From CAXXOK01 sp963664595 (GTDB taxonomy: Bacteria; Bacillota; Clostridia; Christensenellales; Aristaeellaceae), in the NCBI GenBank assembly GCA_963664595.2, contig CAXXOK010000010.1:930001-994000 (forward strand): DNA of 64,000 nucleotides, written 5' to 3'. A program made the position numbers and the translations under genes. Positions 8,821 to 17,262 of this stretch are shown piece by piece (position 1 is the stretch's first letter; each line of letters starts with the position of its first letter). Below the pieces are notes generated by a model. The model saw only the letters and a program-made list of their open reading frames with translations, was not told the origin of the DNA and ran no database searches.

Positions 8821-10065
8821 TCAGCCCTGCCGGAGATCTTCAATCTCCTGACATTCGTTGAATTTGGCAAACCGGCGGACGCACATTTCTATGGCATGAT
8901 CAAGCTTCTTCGTACGGCGGATGCCGTTTTCAAACCAGACATTTTTAACCTCCAGCACGTTCGTTTTGCTGAGCGCTGCCGCTTCCAGCCGCCCGGCAAA
9001 CTGTTCTCCAAAGAGAAGCGGCAGCACATAATGGCCGTATTTCCGCTTGGCGGGCGGGGTATAGATTTCCCAGGTATACTCAAAATCAAACAGCGCGCGG
9101 ATCAGCCTGCGGTCCCACAGCATGCAATCCAGCGGCGCAATCAGCTCACAGCGGGGTTTATAATCGTTGTTTTTCAAAACGGCGTTTAGCAACGGCGCGT
9201 CTTCCGCACGGCAGTAAAGTGTTTCCCCGATGCCTTCCACCGAGACTTCCAGGATGCGGTTTTCCATAAGCAGCTCGCCAAAGGCCCGGTCGCGCTCCGG
9301 CGCTTTCAAATTCCAAATGCCCAGCCAAGCATCCGATCCCCGGTTCCACAGCAAGCCCACCGCACCGATGCGGCGCAACACCCGCCATTTTCTGTGATCA
9401 GATTCCTGCGGCAGCGGATCGGGGGCTTGCAAAATCTCCGGCGCAATGTAGCCATCCGCCAGATCATAAAACTTTCGCGTGCCCTTCTTATGGTGGATCA
9501 CCAGCTCGCCGGTTGTGTACAGGTGCTCCAGCACCGCCCGCGCCGCGTTGGTATCCCCCTCCCAGTTGCCGCTCCAGTGGATATTGGAATGCCATTGTAT
9601 GCTGCCGTTGATGGGAAGCCCGTCCGATGACACCGGCCCGTTTTCCCGGATATAAGCCTTTGCTTCCGACTCCAGCTGCGAAAGATTGTCAAAGCGAAGG
9701 CCGCTTTGCACCGCTGAATCACGGAAGCGCTGAAAATACGGCCAGTCCTCCACCGGCAGAATGGACAGGTTTTTATCGGGATAGTCAAACAGGGCGCGAT
9801 CCTTATATAAAAGATCGTCCAGCATGCTTTTGTGAAAGTTTTTCACACGGGATTGCAGTGCGAGCTCCGCGTTTTTGCCGCATACATCCACAGGGTCGAA
9901 CTGAAGGCAGCCCGTCTGCCGCACATAGCACAGCGCACCCTGCTTGCCAAGGAAGCGGTGCTCACCCAGAAGCCCGTGTTTCAGCAGCAAAACTGCCGTG
10001 CCTGCCGGTTTGTCAGATAAACCATGGCATCCCCATCCGTCTCTTACAGTCCATTCATTCCGCAT
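8821..10065 (-). CDS. AlkZ/YcaQ-like winged-helix protein (DNA glycosylase family)
   Basis: 414 residues, HTH_42/AlkZ-like family throughout. Diagnostic features are the N-terminal QTGCLQFDPVDV segment, which carries the Q-phi-D version of the catalytic Q-phi-Q/D motif (QFD, around residue 54), the middle WRVLRRIGAVGLLW winged-helix part, and the C-terminal PPAKRKYGHYVLPLLFGEQFAGRL. Characterised relatives (Streptomyces AlkZ, E. coli YcaQ) unhook interstrand crosslinks or remove alkylated bases. The QFD variant is closer to YcaQ-type proteins. It is convergent with the YitT-like gene, ending 3 bases after it, and lies 15 bases downstream of the UPF0210 gene, so it may be expressed from that operon. 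Confidence 0.85.
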   Translation of the reverse strand: MRNEWTVRDGWGCHGLSDKPAGTAVLLLKHGLLGEHRFLGKQGALCYVRQTGCLQFDPVDVCGKNAELALQSRVKNFHKSMLDDLLYKDRALFDYPDKNLSILPVEDWPYFQRFRDSAVQSGLRFDNLSQLESEAKAYIRENGPVSSDGLPINGSIQWHSNIHWSGNWEGDTNAARAVLEHLYTTGELVIHHKKGTRKFYDLADGYIAPEILQAPDPLPQESDHRKWRVLRRIGAVGLLWNRGSDAWLGIWNLKAPERDRAFGELLMENRILEVSVEGIGETLYCRAEDAPLLNAVLKNNDYKPRCELIAPLDCMLWDRRLIRALFDFEYTWEIYTPPAKRKYGHYVLPLLFGEQFAGRLEAAALSKTNVLEVKNVWFENGIRRTKKLDHAIEMCVRRFAKFNECQEIEDLRQG

Positions 10066-10080
10066 ATACCGCGGGTTTCC

Positions 10081-11457
10081 TTAATTTTTCAGTGCCTGAA
10101 TCGGCGCGGGAATGCGTCCGCCCCGTTTGATAAACGCCTTCGGGCTGACGGTGTTGATGGGCATCACAGGCCCTTCGCCTAAAAGCCCTCCGAACGAAAG
10201 ATGCTCCCCCGCCTTTTTACCGATGGCGGGGATCACGCGCACAGCGGTTGTTTTGGTATTGATCATACCGATGGCGGCTTCATCCGCAATCATGGCACTG
10301 AGCACCTCGGCGGGCGTATCGCCCGGTACGATGATCATATCCAGCCCCACGCTGCAAACGGCGGTCATGGCTTCCAGCTTTTCCAGCTTCAGCACACCGG
10401 CCTCTGCCGCCTTGATCATGCCCGCGTCCTCGCTGACGGGGATAAACGCGCCGGAGAGGCCGCCCACGCTGCCGCTGGCCATCACGCCGCCCTTTTTCAC
10501 CGCGTCGTTAAGCAGCGCCAGCGCCGCCGTGGTGCCGTACGCGCCCACGGTCTCCAGCCCCATGGCTTCCAGCACATCGGCAATGCTGTCGCCGATGGCG
10601 GGCGTAGGTGCCAGCGACAGATCCACAATGCCGAACGGAACGCCAAGCTCCCGGCCTGCGACCTCGCCCACAAGCTGGCCCATGCGTGTGATCTTAAACG
10701 CCGTCCGCTTCACAACCTCCGCCACACCGGCCAAATCCAGCCCCTGGGCATCTTTTTGCAGCGCGCTTCGCACTGCGCCGGGGCCGGATACGCCGATGTT
10801 GATCACCACGTCCGGCTCGCCCACGCCGTGGAACGCGCCCGCCATAAACGGGTTATCCTCCGGCGCGTTGCAAAACACCACCAGCTTGGCCGCGCCGATG
10901 CAGTTGCGATCCGCGGTTCTGCGGGCGGCATCGAGGATGATTTCCCCCATCATACCGACCGCGTCCATATTGATGCCGCTTTTCGTAGTGCCGATATTCA
11001 CGCTGGAGCATACCTTTTCGGTTTCGCTCAGCGCTTGGGGTATGGACTGTATCAGCCGAACATCCCCCGCTGAAAAGCCCTTGTGCACCAGTGCGGAATA
11101 ACCGCCGATAAAGTTAATTCCCACGGTATCGGCCGCACGGTCCAGCGCTTTGGCATAGGCCACGGGATCGGCATCCGGGGCGCAGGCCAGCAGCATGGCG
11201 ATGGGCGTAACCGATACACGCTTGTTGACGATCGGGATGCCGTATTCCATGGAAATGCGTTCGCACACCGGCACAAGGTTTTGCGCGTGCCGCACGATTT
11301 TTTCGTACAGCTTTTCGCAGGCCACGGCCGGGTTGGGGTCCGCGCAGTCCAGCAAGCTGATGCCCATGGTCACCGTGCGCACGTCCAGATTCTCGTTATG
11401 GATCATTTGCAGGGTATCTAAAATATCATCCGCGCTGAGGTTGGTAAATCGCTTCAT
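10081..11457 (-). CDS. UPF0210 (PFL-like) family protein
   Basis: 458 residues matching UPF0210 (DUF711) over its whole length: FTNLSADDILDTLQMIHNENLDVRTVTMGI at the start, Gly-rich blocks such as GGYSALVHKGFS and GGLSGAFIPVSEDAGMI, and NTKTTAVRVIPAIGKKAG near the end. The family is annotated as PFL-like, but no glycyl-radical loop is present and the reaction is not established. The gene follows the ACT-domain gene by 16 bases. That pair (UPF0237-UPF0210) is conserved in many Firmicutes, so the two proteins probably act together. Confidence 0.9.
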   Translation of the reverse strand: MKRFTNLSADDILDTLQMIHNENLDVRTVTMGISLLDCADPNPAVACEKLYEKIVRHAQNLVPVCERISMEYGIPIVNKRVSVTPIAMLLACAPDADPVAYAKALDRAADTVGINFIGGYSALVHKGFSAGDVRLIQSIPQALSETEKVCSSVNIGTTKSGINMDAVGMMGEIILDAARRTADRNCIGAAKLVVFCNAPEDNPFMAGAFHGVGEPDVVINIGVSGPGAVRSALQKDAQGLDLAGVAEVVKRTAFKITRMGQLVGEVAGRELGVPFGIVDLSLAPTPAIGDSIADVLEAMGLETVGAYGTTAALALLNDAVKKGGVMASGSVGGLSGAFIPVSEDAGMIKAAEAGVLKLEKLEAMTAVCSVGLDMIIVPGDTPAEVLSAMIADEAAIGMINTKTTAVRVIPAIGKKAGEHLSFGGLLGEGPVMPINTVSPKAFIKRGGRIPAPIQALKN

Positions 11458-11473
11458 ATCGCATTATCCCTTT

Positions 11474-11740
11474 TCAAACTTTATGGGTTACGTCGTATAT
11501 CTCCTGGCGCGTTACACTCACGTTCACATCCAGCGCCTTGCCCTCTTCGTTCAGCCTGGCGGACAGGGTTTCGATCGTTAAATTTTCCGGCAGCGTTACC
11601 AGCATAATCATGGCGAACATCCCCCGCAGGATGGTCTGCGTTACTTCCTCAATATTAACGTTGTTGTTTGCGCACGCGGTACTGATGCGCGCCAGAATAC
11701 CCACCTTATCGGCTCCGATTACTGTGATCACAGCATTCAT
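11474..11740 (-). CDS. ACT-domain protein, UPF0237
   Basis: 88 residues from ATG 11740, which has AAAGGAG nine bases upstream. The 27-codon extension in the same frame lacks an RBS. MNAVITVIGADKVGILARISTACANNNVNIEEVTQTI is a single ACT domain, a small ligand-sensing fold usually binding amino acids. The conserved neighbour is UPF0210, and the stand-alone ACT protein is presumably its regulatory partner. Confidence 0.9.
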   Translation of the reverse strand: MNAVITVIGADKVGILARISTACANNNVNIEEVTQTILRGMFAMIMLVTLPENLTIETLSARLNEEGKALDVNVSVTRQEIYDVTHKV

Positions 11741-11843
11741 CGTGATGCTCTCCTTTGCGTTCAACTCCCGAAAATTATAGCATAGTCCGCTGTGGATTGT
11801 ATAGAATACAGGTTTGCACATTCCCGATTTGTTTACTTTTTGT

Positions 11844-11912
11844 CATATGCCGGTTATTTTATTGACATATGCCATCAATTATGTATAATAAGTTTTGTAG
11901 CTGGCATATGCC
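11844..11912 (+). promoter_or_regulatory. Promoter with three CATATGCC operator-like repeats upstream of the UPF0251 operon
   Basis: A strong sigma-70 promoter (TTGACA 11862-11867, 16-base spacer, TATAAT 11884-11889) is surrounded by three copies of CATATGCC, at 11844-11851, 11866-11873 and 11905-11912. The second and third extend to CATATGCCATC(A/T)ATT. The second copy overlaps the -35 and spacer, and the third lies at about +10. This layout is what one expects for repression. The nearest candidate regulator is the UPF0251 helix-turn-helix protein encoded next, so autoregulation is an inference. Confidence 0.65.
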
Positions 11913-11993
11913 ATCTATTGTTCGGCAGTTACTACCGACAACAACCATGCAACGGCAGAAGCCCATTCGGCCGTTTGGCAGTAAGGAGGATGT

Positions 11994-12374
11994 ATGCCGC
12001 GCCCGAGAAAACGCAGAGATGTGTGCTGCCTTCCCCGGATCAACGAATTCGTCCCTCTCGGTGAAGAACCGTTTCAGGATGACACCGTTGTGGTAACCGT
12101 GGACGAGTACGAGGCCATCCGGCTAATCGACCACGAGGGCCTTTCCCAGGAAGAATGCAGCGACTATATGAATGTCGCACGCACCACCGCCCAGCAAATT
12201 TATGCCAACGCGCGCAGGAAGATTGCCCACGCGATTGTAGACGGATTGCCCCTGAGAATCGAAGGCGGCGATTACCGCCTTTGCAACGGCCAGGGGCAAT
12301 TTTGCGGCCGCGGCGCATGCCGCCGCCATCACGGGGCGTCCATGCGCCCGGAAGAACAGGAGGAAAACAAATGA
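11994..12374 (+). CDS. UPF0251/DUF134 DNA-binding regulator
   Basis: 126 residues. It begins with the family signature MPRPRKRRDVC, followed by a sigma-70 region-4-like helix-turn-helix (VTVDEYEAIRLIDHEGLSQEECSDYMNVARTTAQQIYANARRKIA, shown in part) and a Cys/His-rich tail (CRRHHG). DUF134 proteins are habitually linked to NifX/MinD-type iron-sulfur or molybdenum-cofactor genes in anaerobes, exactly as here. The preceding AAGGAGG is an excellent RBS. The stop overlaps the next ATG (ATGA), so it is translationally coupled to the NifX-like gene. It probably controls this operon through the CATATGCC repeats upstream. Confidence 0.85.
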   Translation: MPRPRKRRDVCCLPRINEFVPLGEEPFQDDTVVVTVDEYEAIRLIDHEGLSQEECSDYMNVARTTAQQIYANARRKIAHAIVDGLPLRIEGGDYRLCNGQGQFCGRGACRRHHGASMRPEEQEENK

Positions 12375-12727
12375 TCATTGCCATCCCGCTTGACGAAAAC
12401 CAGAAAGACGTATGCGTGTCTTTCGGCAGAGCGCCCTACTATCTGTTTCACAATACTGATACCAACACCGATGAAATACTGGAAAACCCGGCCGCGCAGG
12501 CGCCGGGCGGCGCAGGCATCAAGGCCGCCCAGTTTGTGGCGGACCGCAAGGCCGGCGCGCTGATCACCATCCGCTGCGGAGAAAACTCGGCAGCCGTATT
12601 GCTGGATGCGGGGATCGCTATCTATAAGGCGAAAAAAACTCCCGCCCATGATAATATCAAGGCGCTTGCAGAAGGCAGGCTTGCCAGGCTGGAAAGCTTC
12701 CACGCAGGCTTTCACGGAAAAGCATGA
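12371..12727 (+). CDS. NifX/NifB-C-like (dinitrogenase iron-molybdenum cofactor) protein
   Basis: 118 residues of the dinitrogenase iron-molybdenum cofactor biosynthesis fold. MIIAIPLDENQKDVCVSFGRAPYYLFHN is the first strand-turn with the substrate-like F-G-R/H-A segment. GGAGIKAAQFVADRKAGALIT and GIAIYKAKK follow. Homologues bind FeMo-co precursors or other metal clusters. No nitrogenase genes are present here, so this is more likely a member of the orange-protein-like branch. It is coupled to both neighbours by ATGA overlaps. Confidence 0.82.
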   Translation: MIIAIPLDENQKDVCVSFGRAPYYLFHNTDTNTDEILENPAAQAPGGAGIKAAQFVADRKAGALITIRCGENSAAVLLDAGIAIYKAKKTPAHDNIKALAEGRLARLESFHAGFHGKA

Positions 12728-13557
12728 AAATCGCGGTTCTCAGCGGCAAAGGCGGCACCGGCAAAACCATGGTTTCCGTCAATCTCGCGGCCGTTTCCGG
12801 CAGTGCCGCCTATATTGACTGTGACGCGGAAGAGCCAAACGGCCACCTGTTTTTAAAACCGGTACAAACAGAACAGCTTCCCGTGTATACCCGGGTGCCG
12901 GTCTTTGACAGGGAAACCTGCAATGGCTGCCGGAAATGTGTGGACTTCTGCCAATTCAACGCGCTGGCCTTTCTGCAAGGCAATCCGAAGGTATTTCCAG
13001 ACGTATGCCACGCCTGCGGCGGATGTGCGCTGGTGTGCCCAACCGGAGCCGTTACGCAAAAAGAACGCGCCATTGGCGTGGTTTCAACGGGACTGTCGGA
13101 TGGTATACCTGTGATTACCGGTACCCTGAACACCGGGGAGGCATCCGCCGTGCCCGTCATCAAGGCGGCGTTGAACGCGTTTCACGGGGAGAACGCCGTG
13201 ATTGATTCGCCCCCCGGCAGCGGCTGCCCGGTGATGGAAGCCATCTCCGGTGCGGATTACTGCCTTTTGGTAGCCGAACCCACGGCCTTCGGCTTTCATA
13301 ACTTTCAGATGGTGTACCGGCTGGTAACCCTGTTGAACAAGCCCTTCGGCGTGATTGTAAACAAGGCGGACAGCGAATATCCCCCACTGGAAGCGTTCTG
13401 CCAGTCCCATCACGCACCCATTCTGCTGCATATCCTGTACAGCGCAAAGCTGGCGGAGCTTGGCGCGCGGGGCGATATCGCCGTGCGGCACAGCCCCCTG
13501 TTCAGAGAGCTTTTTCAGGGGCTCTGGGACACCATCCGCGCGGAGGTGGAAGCATGA
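12724..13557 (+). CDS. MinD-superfamily P-loop ATPase with inserted 2x[4Fe-4S] ferredoxin domain (first copy)
   Basis: 277 residues. The deviant Walker A is LSGKGGTGKTMVSVNLAA at the N-terminus. A bacterial ferredoxin domain is inserted at residues ~60-105: CNGCRKCVDFC and CHACGGCALVCP give two [4Fe-4S] cluster motifs. DSPPGSGCPVMEAISGADYCLLVAEP is the Walker B/switch region. Such proteins form the ATPase part of orange-protein-type complexes in Desulfovibrio and occur in many anaerobes. They are thought to couple ATP hydrolysis to metal-cluster assembly or transfer. This copy and the next overlap by ATGA and are paralogues, suggesting a heterodimer. Confidence 0.88.
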   Translation: MKIAVLSGKGGTGKTMVSVNLAAVSGSAAYIDCDAEEPNGHLFLKPVQTEQLPVYTRVPVFDRETCNGCRKCVDFCQFNALAFLQGNPKVFPDVCHACGGCALVCPTGAVTQKERAIGVVSTGLSDGIPVITGTLNTGEASAVPVIKAALNAFHGENAVIDSPPGSGCPVMEAISGADYCLLVAEPTAFGFHNFQMVYRLVTLLNKPFGVIVNKADSEYPPLEAFCQSHHAPILLHILYSAKLAELGARGDIAVRHSPLFRELFQGLWDTIRAEVEA

Positions 13558-14426
13558 AAAAGCTGCTTATCCTCAGCGGCAAAGGCGGCACGGGCAAAAC
13601 CACCACCGCCGCCGCCTTCATCCATTTCTCACAGGCCCGCGCCTTTGCTGATTGCGATGTGGACGCTCCCAACCTCCACCTGGTTACCCAGCGGCACACA
13701 GCGCCGGAGGTCTCCGATTATCTGGGCTCCCGGAAAGCCGCCATCGACCCTGCCGCCTGCATCGGCTGCGGTGCATGCGCGCAAGCCTGCCGCTTTGATG
13801 CCATTCATCCATCCGTAGCCGGGTATGCCGTAAACGAATTTGCCTGCGAGGGCTGCGGTGTATGCGCGTATGTGTGTCCCCAGGGCGCGGCCGCGCTGCA
13901 CGATGATGTGGCCGGGCAGGTGATGCTCTACGCGGAGGACAGCGTATTTGTTACGGCGGAGCTGAAAATGGGGCGCGGCAATTCCGGCAAGCTGGTATCC
14001 GAGGTCAAGTCCAGGCTTTCGCAAAACGCGCCGGATGCCGAGCTTGCAATCATCGACGGGTCTCCCGGCATCGGCTGCCCGGTAATCGCGTCCATGAGCG
14101 GCGTTGATCTGGTGCTGATCGTTACCGAGCCCTCTTTGTCCGGCATCAGCGATATGGAGCGGATTTTGCAGACCGCGTCTGTGTTCCAGACCAGAACGGC
14201 CGTATGTGTGAACAAATACGACCAGAGTCCGGAGCACGCGGACCGGATCGTCCGGTTCTGTGAGGAGCACGGCATCCCCTTCGCGGGGTTCATTCCCTAT
14301 GATCCGCAGGCTTCCGCCGCCATCAACGCGGGCCGCAGCCTGGCGGAAACCGATTGTCCCGCCTCCCGCGCGCTGCGGCAGGTATATCACGAAACCCTGA
14401 AACTATTGGAAGAGGTGAGCGAATGA
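13554..14426 (+). CDS. MinD-superfamily P-loop ATPase with inserted ferredoxin domain (second copy)
   Basis: 290 residues with the same architecture as the preceding gene: LSGKGGTGKTTTAAAFI Walker A, ferredoxin insert CIGCGACAQAC ... CEGCGVCAYVCP at residues ~65-110, and IIDGSPGIGCPVIASMSGVDLVLIVTEPS in the Walker B region. It retains the FADCDVDAPNLHL switch I. Overlap with the upstream and downstream genes implies translation as one operon. The paralogous pair is the hallmark of orange-protein-like gene clusters. Its cluster and client protein are not known. Confidence 0.88.
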   Translation: MKKLLILSGKGGTGKTTTAAAFIHFSQARAFADCDVDAPNLHLVTQRHTAPEVSDYLGSRKAAIDPAACIGCGACAQACRFDAIHPSVAGYAVNEFACEGCGVCAYVCPQGAAALHDDVAGQVMLYAEDSVFVTAELKMGRGNSGKLVSEVKSRLSQNAPDAELAIIDGSPGIGCPVIASMSGVDLVLIVTEPSLSGISDMERILQTASVFQTRTAVCVNKYDQSPEHADRIVRFCEEHGIPFAGFIPYDPQASAAINAGRSLAETDCPASRALRQVYHETLKLLEEVSE

Positions 14427-15214
14427 TCATCAAATCTTTGCTGGAAAACACCACCGAGAATCCCTCGTTTGAAACGGAGCACGGCCTGAGCCTGTATATT
14501 GAGACAGGTTCACATAAAATCCTGTTCGATACCGGCCACACCTCCGCCTTTGCCCGTAACGCGGAAAAACTGAAGGTGGATCTGTCCCAGGTGGATATCG
14601 CTGTGCTTTCCCACGGGCATTATGATCACGGCGACGGGCTGGAAACCTTTTTGTCCCTTAACCAACACGCGCCCGTGTACATCAGCCAGTATGCCATGGA
14701 TGAGTACATGGACGGAGCTGATAAATACATTGGCGTGAACCGCGCCTTGCAGGGCAATCCCCGGCTGGTGCCCGTCAAAGAAAACATGCGGCTCGGGGAA
14801 GGGCTGGAGCTGTTCACGGGCGAGGGCCTTTCGCTCAAGCAGCCGATTCAGCCGGGTACCCTGACCGCGCGCAGAAGCGGCGTGCTCGCCCCCGATGATT
14901 TCCGGCACGAGCAGTACCTGCAGATCACAGAAGGCGGCAGGCGCGTGCTGCTGAGCGGGTGCTCCCACCGCGGGATCGTCAACATCATGTCCTGGTTCTC
15001 CCCCGATGTATTGATCGGCGGCTTTCACTTTATGAACTTCGATCCCGCGGGCGACGGCAAGGCAACGCTGGACGCAGCCGTCAAAGAACTGACGCCCTAT
15101 CCCACCGCCTATTACACCTGCCACTGCACGGGCGTAGCCCAATACCAATATCTGAAGAAACAAATGAACGATCAACTGCATTACCTTTCCTGCGGACAGG
15201 AGATTATCCTCTGA
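14423..15214 (+). CDS. Metallo-beta-lactamase-fold hydrolase
   Basis: 263 residues. LSHGHYDHGDGLE supplies the HxHxDH metal-binding motif at ~70, LLSGCSHRGIVN the next His, and the C-terminal YYTCHCTG the last His. It resembles the MBL proteins of the 7,8-dihydropterin-6-methyl-4-(beta-D-ribofuranosyl)aminobenzene-5'-phosphate synthase type (COG1237). That group is regularly found next to MinD/NifX/UPF0251 genes in anaerobes. Its start overlaps the upstream MinD stop. The substrate in this pathway is not established. Confidence 0.85.
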   Translation: MIIKSLLENTTENPSFETEHGLSLYIETGSHKILFDTGHTSAFARNAEKLKVDLSQVDIAVLSHGHYDHGDGLETFLSLNQHAPVYISQYAMDEYMDGADKYIGVNRALQGNPRLVPVKENMRLGEGLELFTGEGLSLKQPIQPGTLTARRSGVLAPDDFRHEQYLQITEGGRRVLLSGCSHRGIVNIMSWFSPDVLIGGFHFMNFDPAGDGKATLDAAVKELTPYPTAYYTCHCTGVAQYQYLKKQMNDQLHYLSCGQEIIL

Positions 15215-15288
15215 CCCTTGAAACAATACCCTTGAAAAGAACGGCGGCACACGCCCCCCCGTTCATTCAAAAAACAGGAGGCACACTC

Positions 15289-16110
15289 ATGAGCGAGAAC
15301 TGTAGTCACAACTGCGAAAGCTGCAATCAGGATTGCGGCGAACGAACCCCCAAAAGCCTGCTGGAAAAACCGCATGAGCTTTCCCATATCAAAAAGGTAA
15401 TCGGCGTAGTCAGTGGTAAAGGTGGCGTCGGCAAAAGCATGGTCACCTCGCTGTTGGCCGTAATGGCCCGGCGCAAGGGCCTGAAAACCGCGATTCTGGA
15501 CGCGGATATCACCGGCCCTTCCATCCCCAAGGCTTTTGGCCTGCACGACCGTGCCGAGGGCAGCCACGAAGGATTTTTCCCCGTGCCTACGCAAACAGGA
15601 ATCAATATCATGTCGCTGAACCTGCTGATGGAGAACGAAACCGACCCGGTTGTCTGGCGCGGCCCGATTATCGCGGGTACGGTCAAGCAATTCTGGACGG
15701 ACGTTATCTGGGGCAATGTGGATTATATGTTCATCGATATGCCGCCGGGAACGGGTGATGTGCCGCTGACCGTGTTTCAGTCCATCCCTGTGGACGGGCT
15801 GATCATTGTCACCTCCCCGCAGGAACTGGTGAGCATGATCGTGGAGAAGGCGGTCAATATGGCCGCGCTGATGCACATTCCCGTGCTGGGGCTTGTAGAG
15901 AACATGAGCTATATCACTTGCCCGGACTGCGGCAAGCAGATCAGCGTTTTCGGCGAAAGCCATGTGGAAGATATTGCTAAAAAGCACGGCATTGATACCA
16001 TTGCCCGGCTGCCGATGGATCCCAAACTGGCCGCCGCCTGTGATAAGGGCGAGATTGAACAGTTTGAAGGAAGCTGGCTCAACGGGATACTGGACACGAT
16101 ACTGAAATAA
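15289..16110 (+). CDS. Mrp/NBP35-type iron-sulfur cluster carrier ATPase
   Basis: 273 residues from ATG 15289 (CAGGAGG upstream). The N-terminal Cys-rich CSHNCESCNQDCGE is followed by the deviant Walker A VVSGKGGVGKSMVTSLLA, DADITGPSIPK and FIDMPPGTGDVPLTVFQSIP. A CPDCG motif near residue 212 (after ENMSYIT) is the conserved CxxC of ApbC/Mrp carriers, which bind a bridging [4Fe-4S] cluster in a dimer and pass it to target proteins. Its position between MinD-ferredoxin and NifX-like genes fits a metal-cluster assembly operon. Confidence 0.92.
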   Translation: MSENCSHNCESCNQDCGERTPKSLLEKPHELSHIKKVIGVVSGKGGVGKSMVTSLLAVMARRKGLKTAILDADITGPSIPKAFGLHDRAEGSHEGFFPVPTQTGINIMSLNLLMENETDPVVWRGPIIAGTVKQFWTDVIWGNVDYMFIDMPPGTGDVPLTVFQSIPVDGLIIVTSPQELVSMIVEKAVNMAALMHIPVLGLVENMSYITCPDCGKQISVFGESHVEDIAKKHGIDTIARLPMDPKLAAACDKGEIEQFEGSWLNGILDTILK

Positions 16111-16125
16111 AAGGAGATCAAACTT

Positions 16126-16488
16126 ATGAAAATCGCAACCGCATGCATGGGAAAAACCATGAGTCAGCACTTTGGCCACTGTGAAAACTTTATCCTCTTC
16201 GAAACGGAAGATGGAAAAATCCTGTCCGAGCAAAGCATTCCCAATCCCGGCCACCGGCCCGGCTTTTTACCCAACTTTCTGGGCGATAAGGGCGTGGAAG
16301 TGATGATCGTGGGCGGCATCGGCGGCGGCGCCATCGAAATTTTCAACGAGCGCGGCATTGATGTCATCATCGGCGCACAGGGCGACGCCCGTGCAGCCGT
16401 GGAAGCTTACCTGAACGGAACGCTGGAATCCACCGGTGCGGAATGCCACGAGCATCAGCACGCGGACAGCTGCGGCGGTCATCACTGA
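16126..16488 (+). CDS. NifX/NifB-C-like protein with His/Cys-rich tail (second copy)
   Basis: 120 residues, 15 bases after the Mrp gene with AAAGGAG as RBS. MKIATACMGKTMSQHFGHCENFILFE contains the HFGHC metal-associated motif typical of this fold. GVEVMIVGGIGGGAIEIFNERGIDVIIGAQGDARAAVEAYLNG (middle part) follows. The final residues CHEHQHADSCGGHH form a probable metal-binding tail. Together with the copy at 12.4 kb it brackets the MinD/MBL/Mrp genes. Confidence 0.87.
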   Translation: MKIATACMGKTMSQHFGHCENFILFETEDGKILSEQSIPNPGHRPGFLPNFLGDKGVEVMIVGGIGGGAIEIFNERGIDVIIGAQGDARAAVEAYLNGTLESTGAECHEHQHADSCGGHH

Positions 16489-16587
16489 GCCGCACAAGAA
16501 TTTTCCATTTCCATCAATTTCATGTTTCATTGCAATCGATTGAGCGTATAACAATACCGAACGACAATGACAATAGGAGGTTGATGC

Positions 16588-17262
16588 ATGAAAGAATTTG
16601 TCTGCTCCGTCTGCGGATACGTTTACAGCGAAGCACAGGGCATCCCCGAAGCCGGCATCGCGCCCGGCACACGTTGGGAAGATCTTCCTGATGACTGGGT
16701 ATGCCCGCTTTGCGGTGCAACCAAGGCGGAGTTCCTGGAAAGCACTCCGGCAAATTCCGTACCAACTCCCCCGGCCTCTCCGCCCGCGGAGGTCTCCGCT
16801 GATCTTCAGGAGCTTACCCCTCTGCAGATCAGTGCATTGTGTTCCAATCTGGCCCGTGGCTGTGAAAAGCAGTACAAGCCTGAAGAAGCGGCGTTATTCC
16901 AACAACTGGCCGATTTCTTCCATTCCGCCGCAGCCCCGACGCAAGCGCCGGATATGCGGCAGCTGCTGGCCCTGATCGAAAGCGATCTCAGCGACGGCAT
17001 TCCCGCCGCCAACACAGCCGCCGCCCAGGCAAAAGACCGCGGCGCCCTGCGGGCGCTGGTATGGAATGAGAAAGTCACCAAAATCCTCAAATCCCTGCTC
17101 AACCGTTATGAGCGGGAGGGCGACCGCATGCTGGAAAACACCGGCGTATACGTCTGCATCATCTGCGGGTTTGTGTATGTGGGTCAGCAGCCGCCCGCCC
17201 TGTGCCCCATCTGCAAAGCGCCCGGCTGGAAGCTGGAAAAAGTGGAAGGGAGGGCGTCCTGA
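16588..17262 (+). CDS. Double rubredoxin with a helical middle domain
   Basis: 224 residues. Residues 1-50 are a classical rubredoxin (CSVCGYVY ... CPLCGATK, four Cys for one Fe). A Pro/Ala linker and a helical segment of about 110 residues follow, rich in Leu and Ala with DMRQLLALIESDLSDG. The C-terminal 35 residues form a second, shorter zinc/iron ribbon (CIICGFVY ... CPICKAPGWKLEKV) of the rubrerythrin type. The helical part resembles the rubrerythrin-like four-helix proteins but lacks an obvious ExxH diiron signature. The likely role is electron transfer to the following rubrerythrin. GGAGG precedes the start and the stop overlaps the next ATG (TGATG). Confidence 0.85.
   Translation: MKEFVCSVCGYVYSEAQGIPEAGIAPGTRWEDLPDDWVCPLCGATKAEFLESTPANSVPTPPASPPAEVSADLQELTPLQISALCSNLARGCEKQYKPEEAALFQQLADFFHSAAAPTQAPDMRQLLALIESDLSDGIPAANTAAAQAKDRGALRALVWNEKVTKILKSLLNRYEREGDRMLENTGVYVCIICGFVYVGQQPPALCPICKAPGWKLEKVEGRAS

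Noticed and set aside
10112..11101. 329-codon plus-strand open frame
   Set aside because: Shadow of the UPF0210 gene. It is low-complexity Ser/Ala/Pro-rich text typical of antisense frames.
15181..16254. 357-codon minus-strand open frame
   Set aside because: Shadow of the Mrp ATPase gene, whose motifs are intact on the plus strand.
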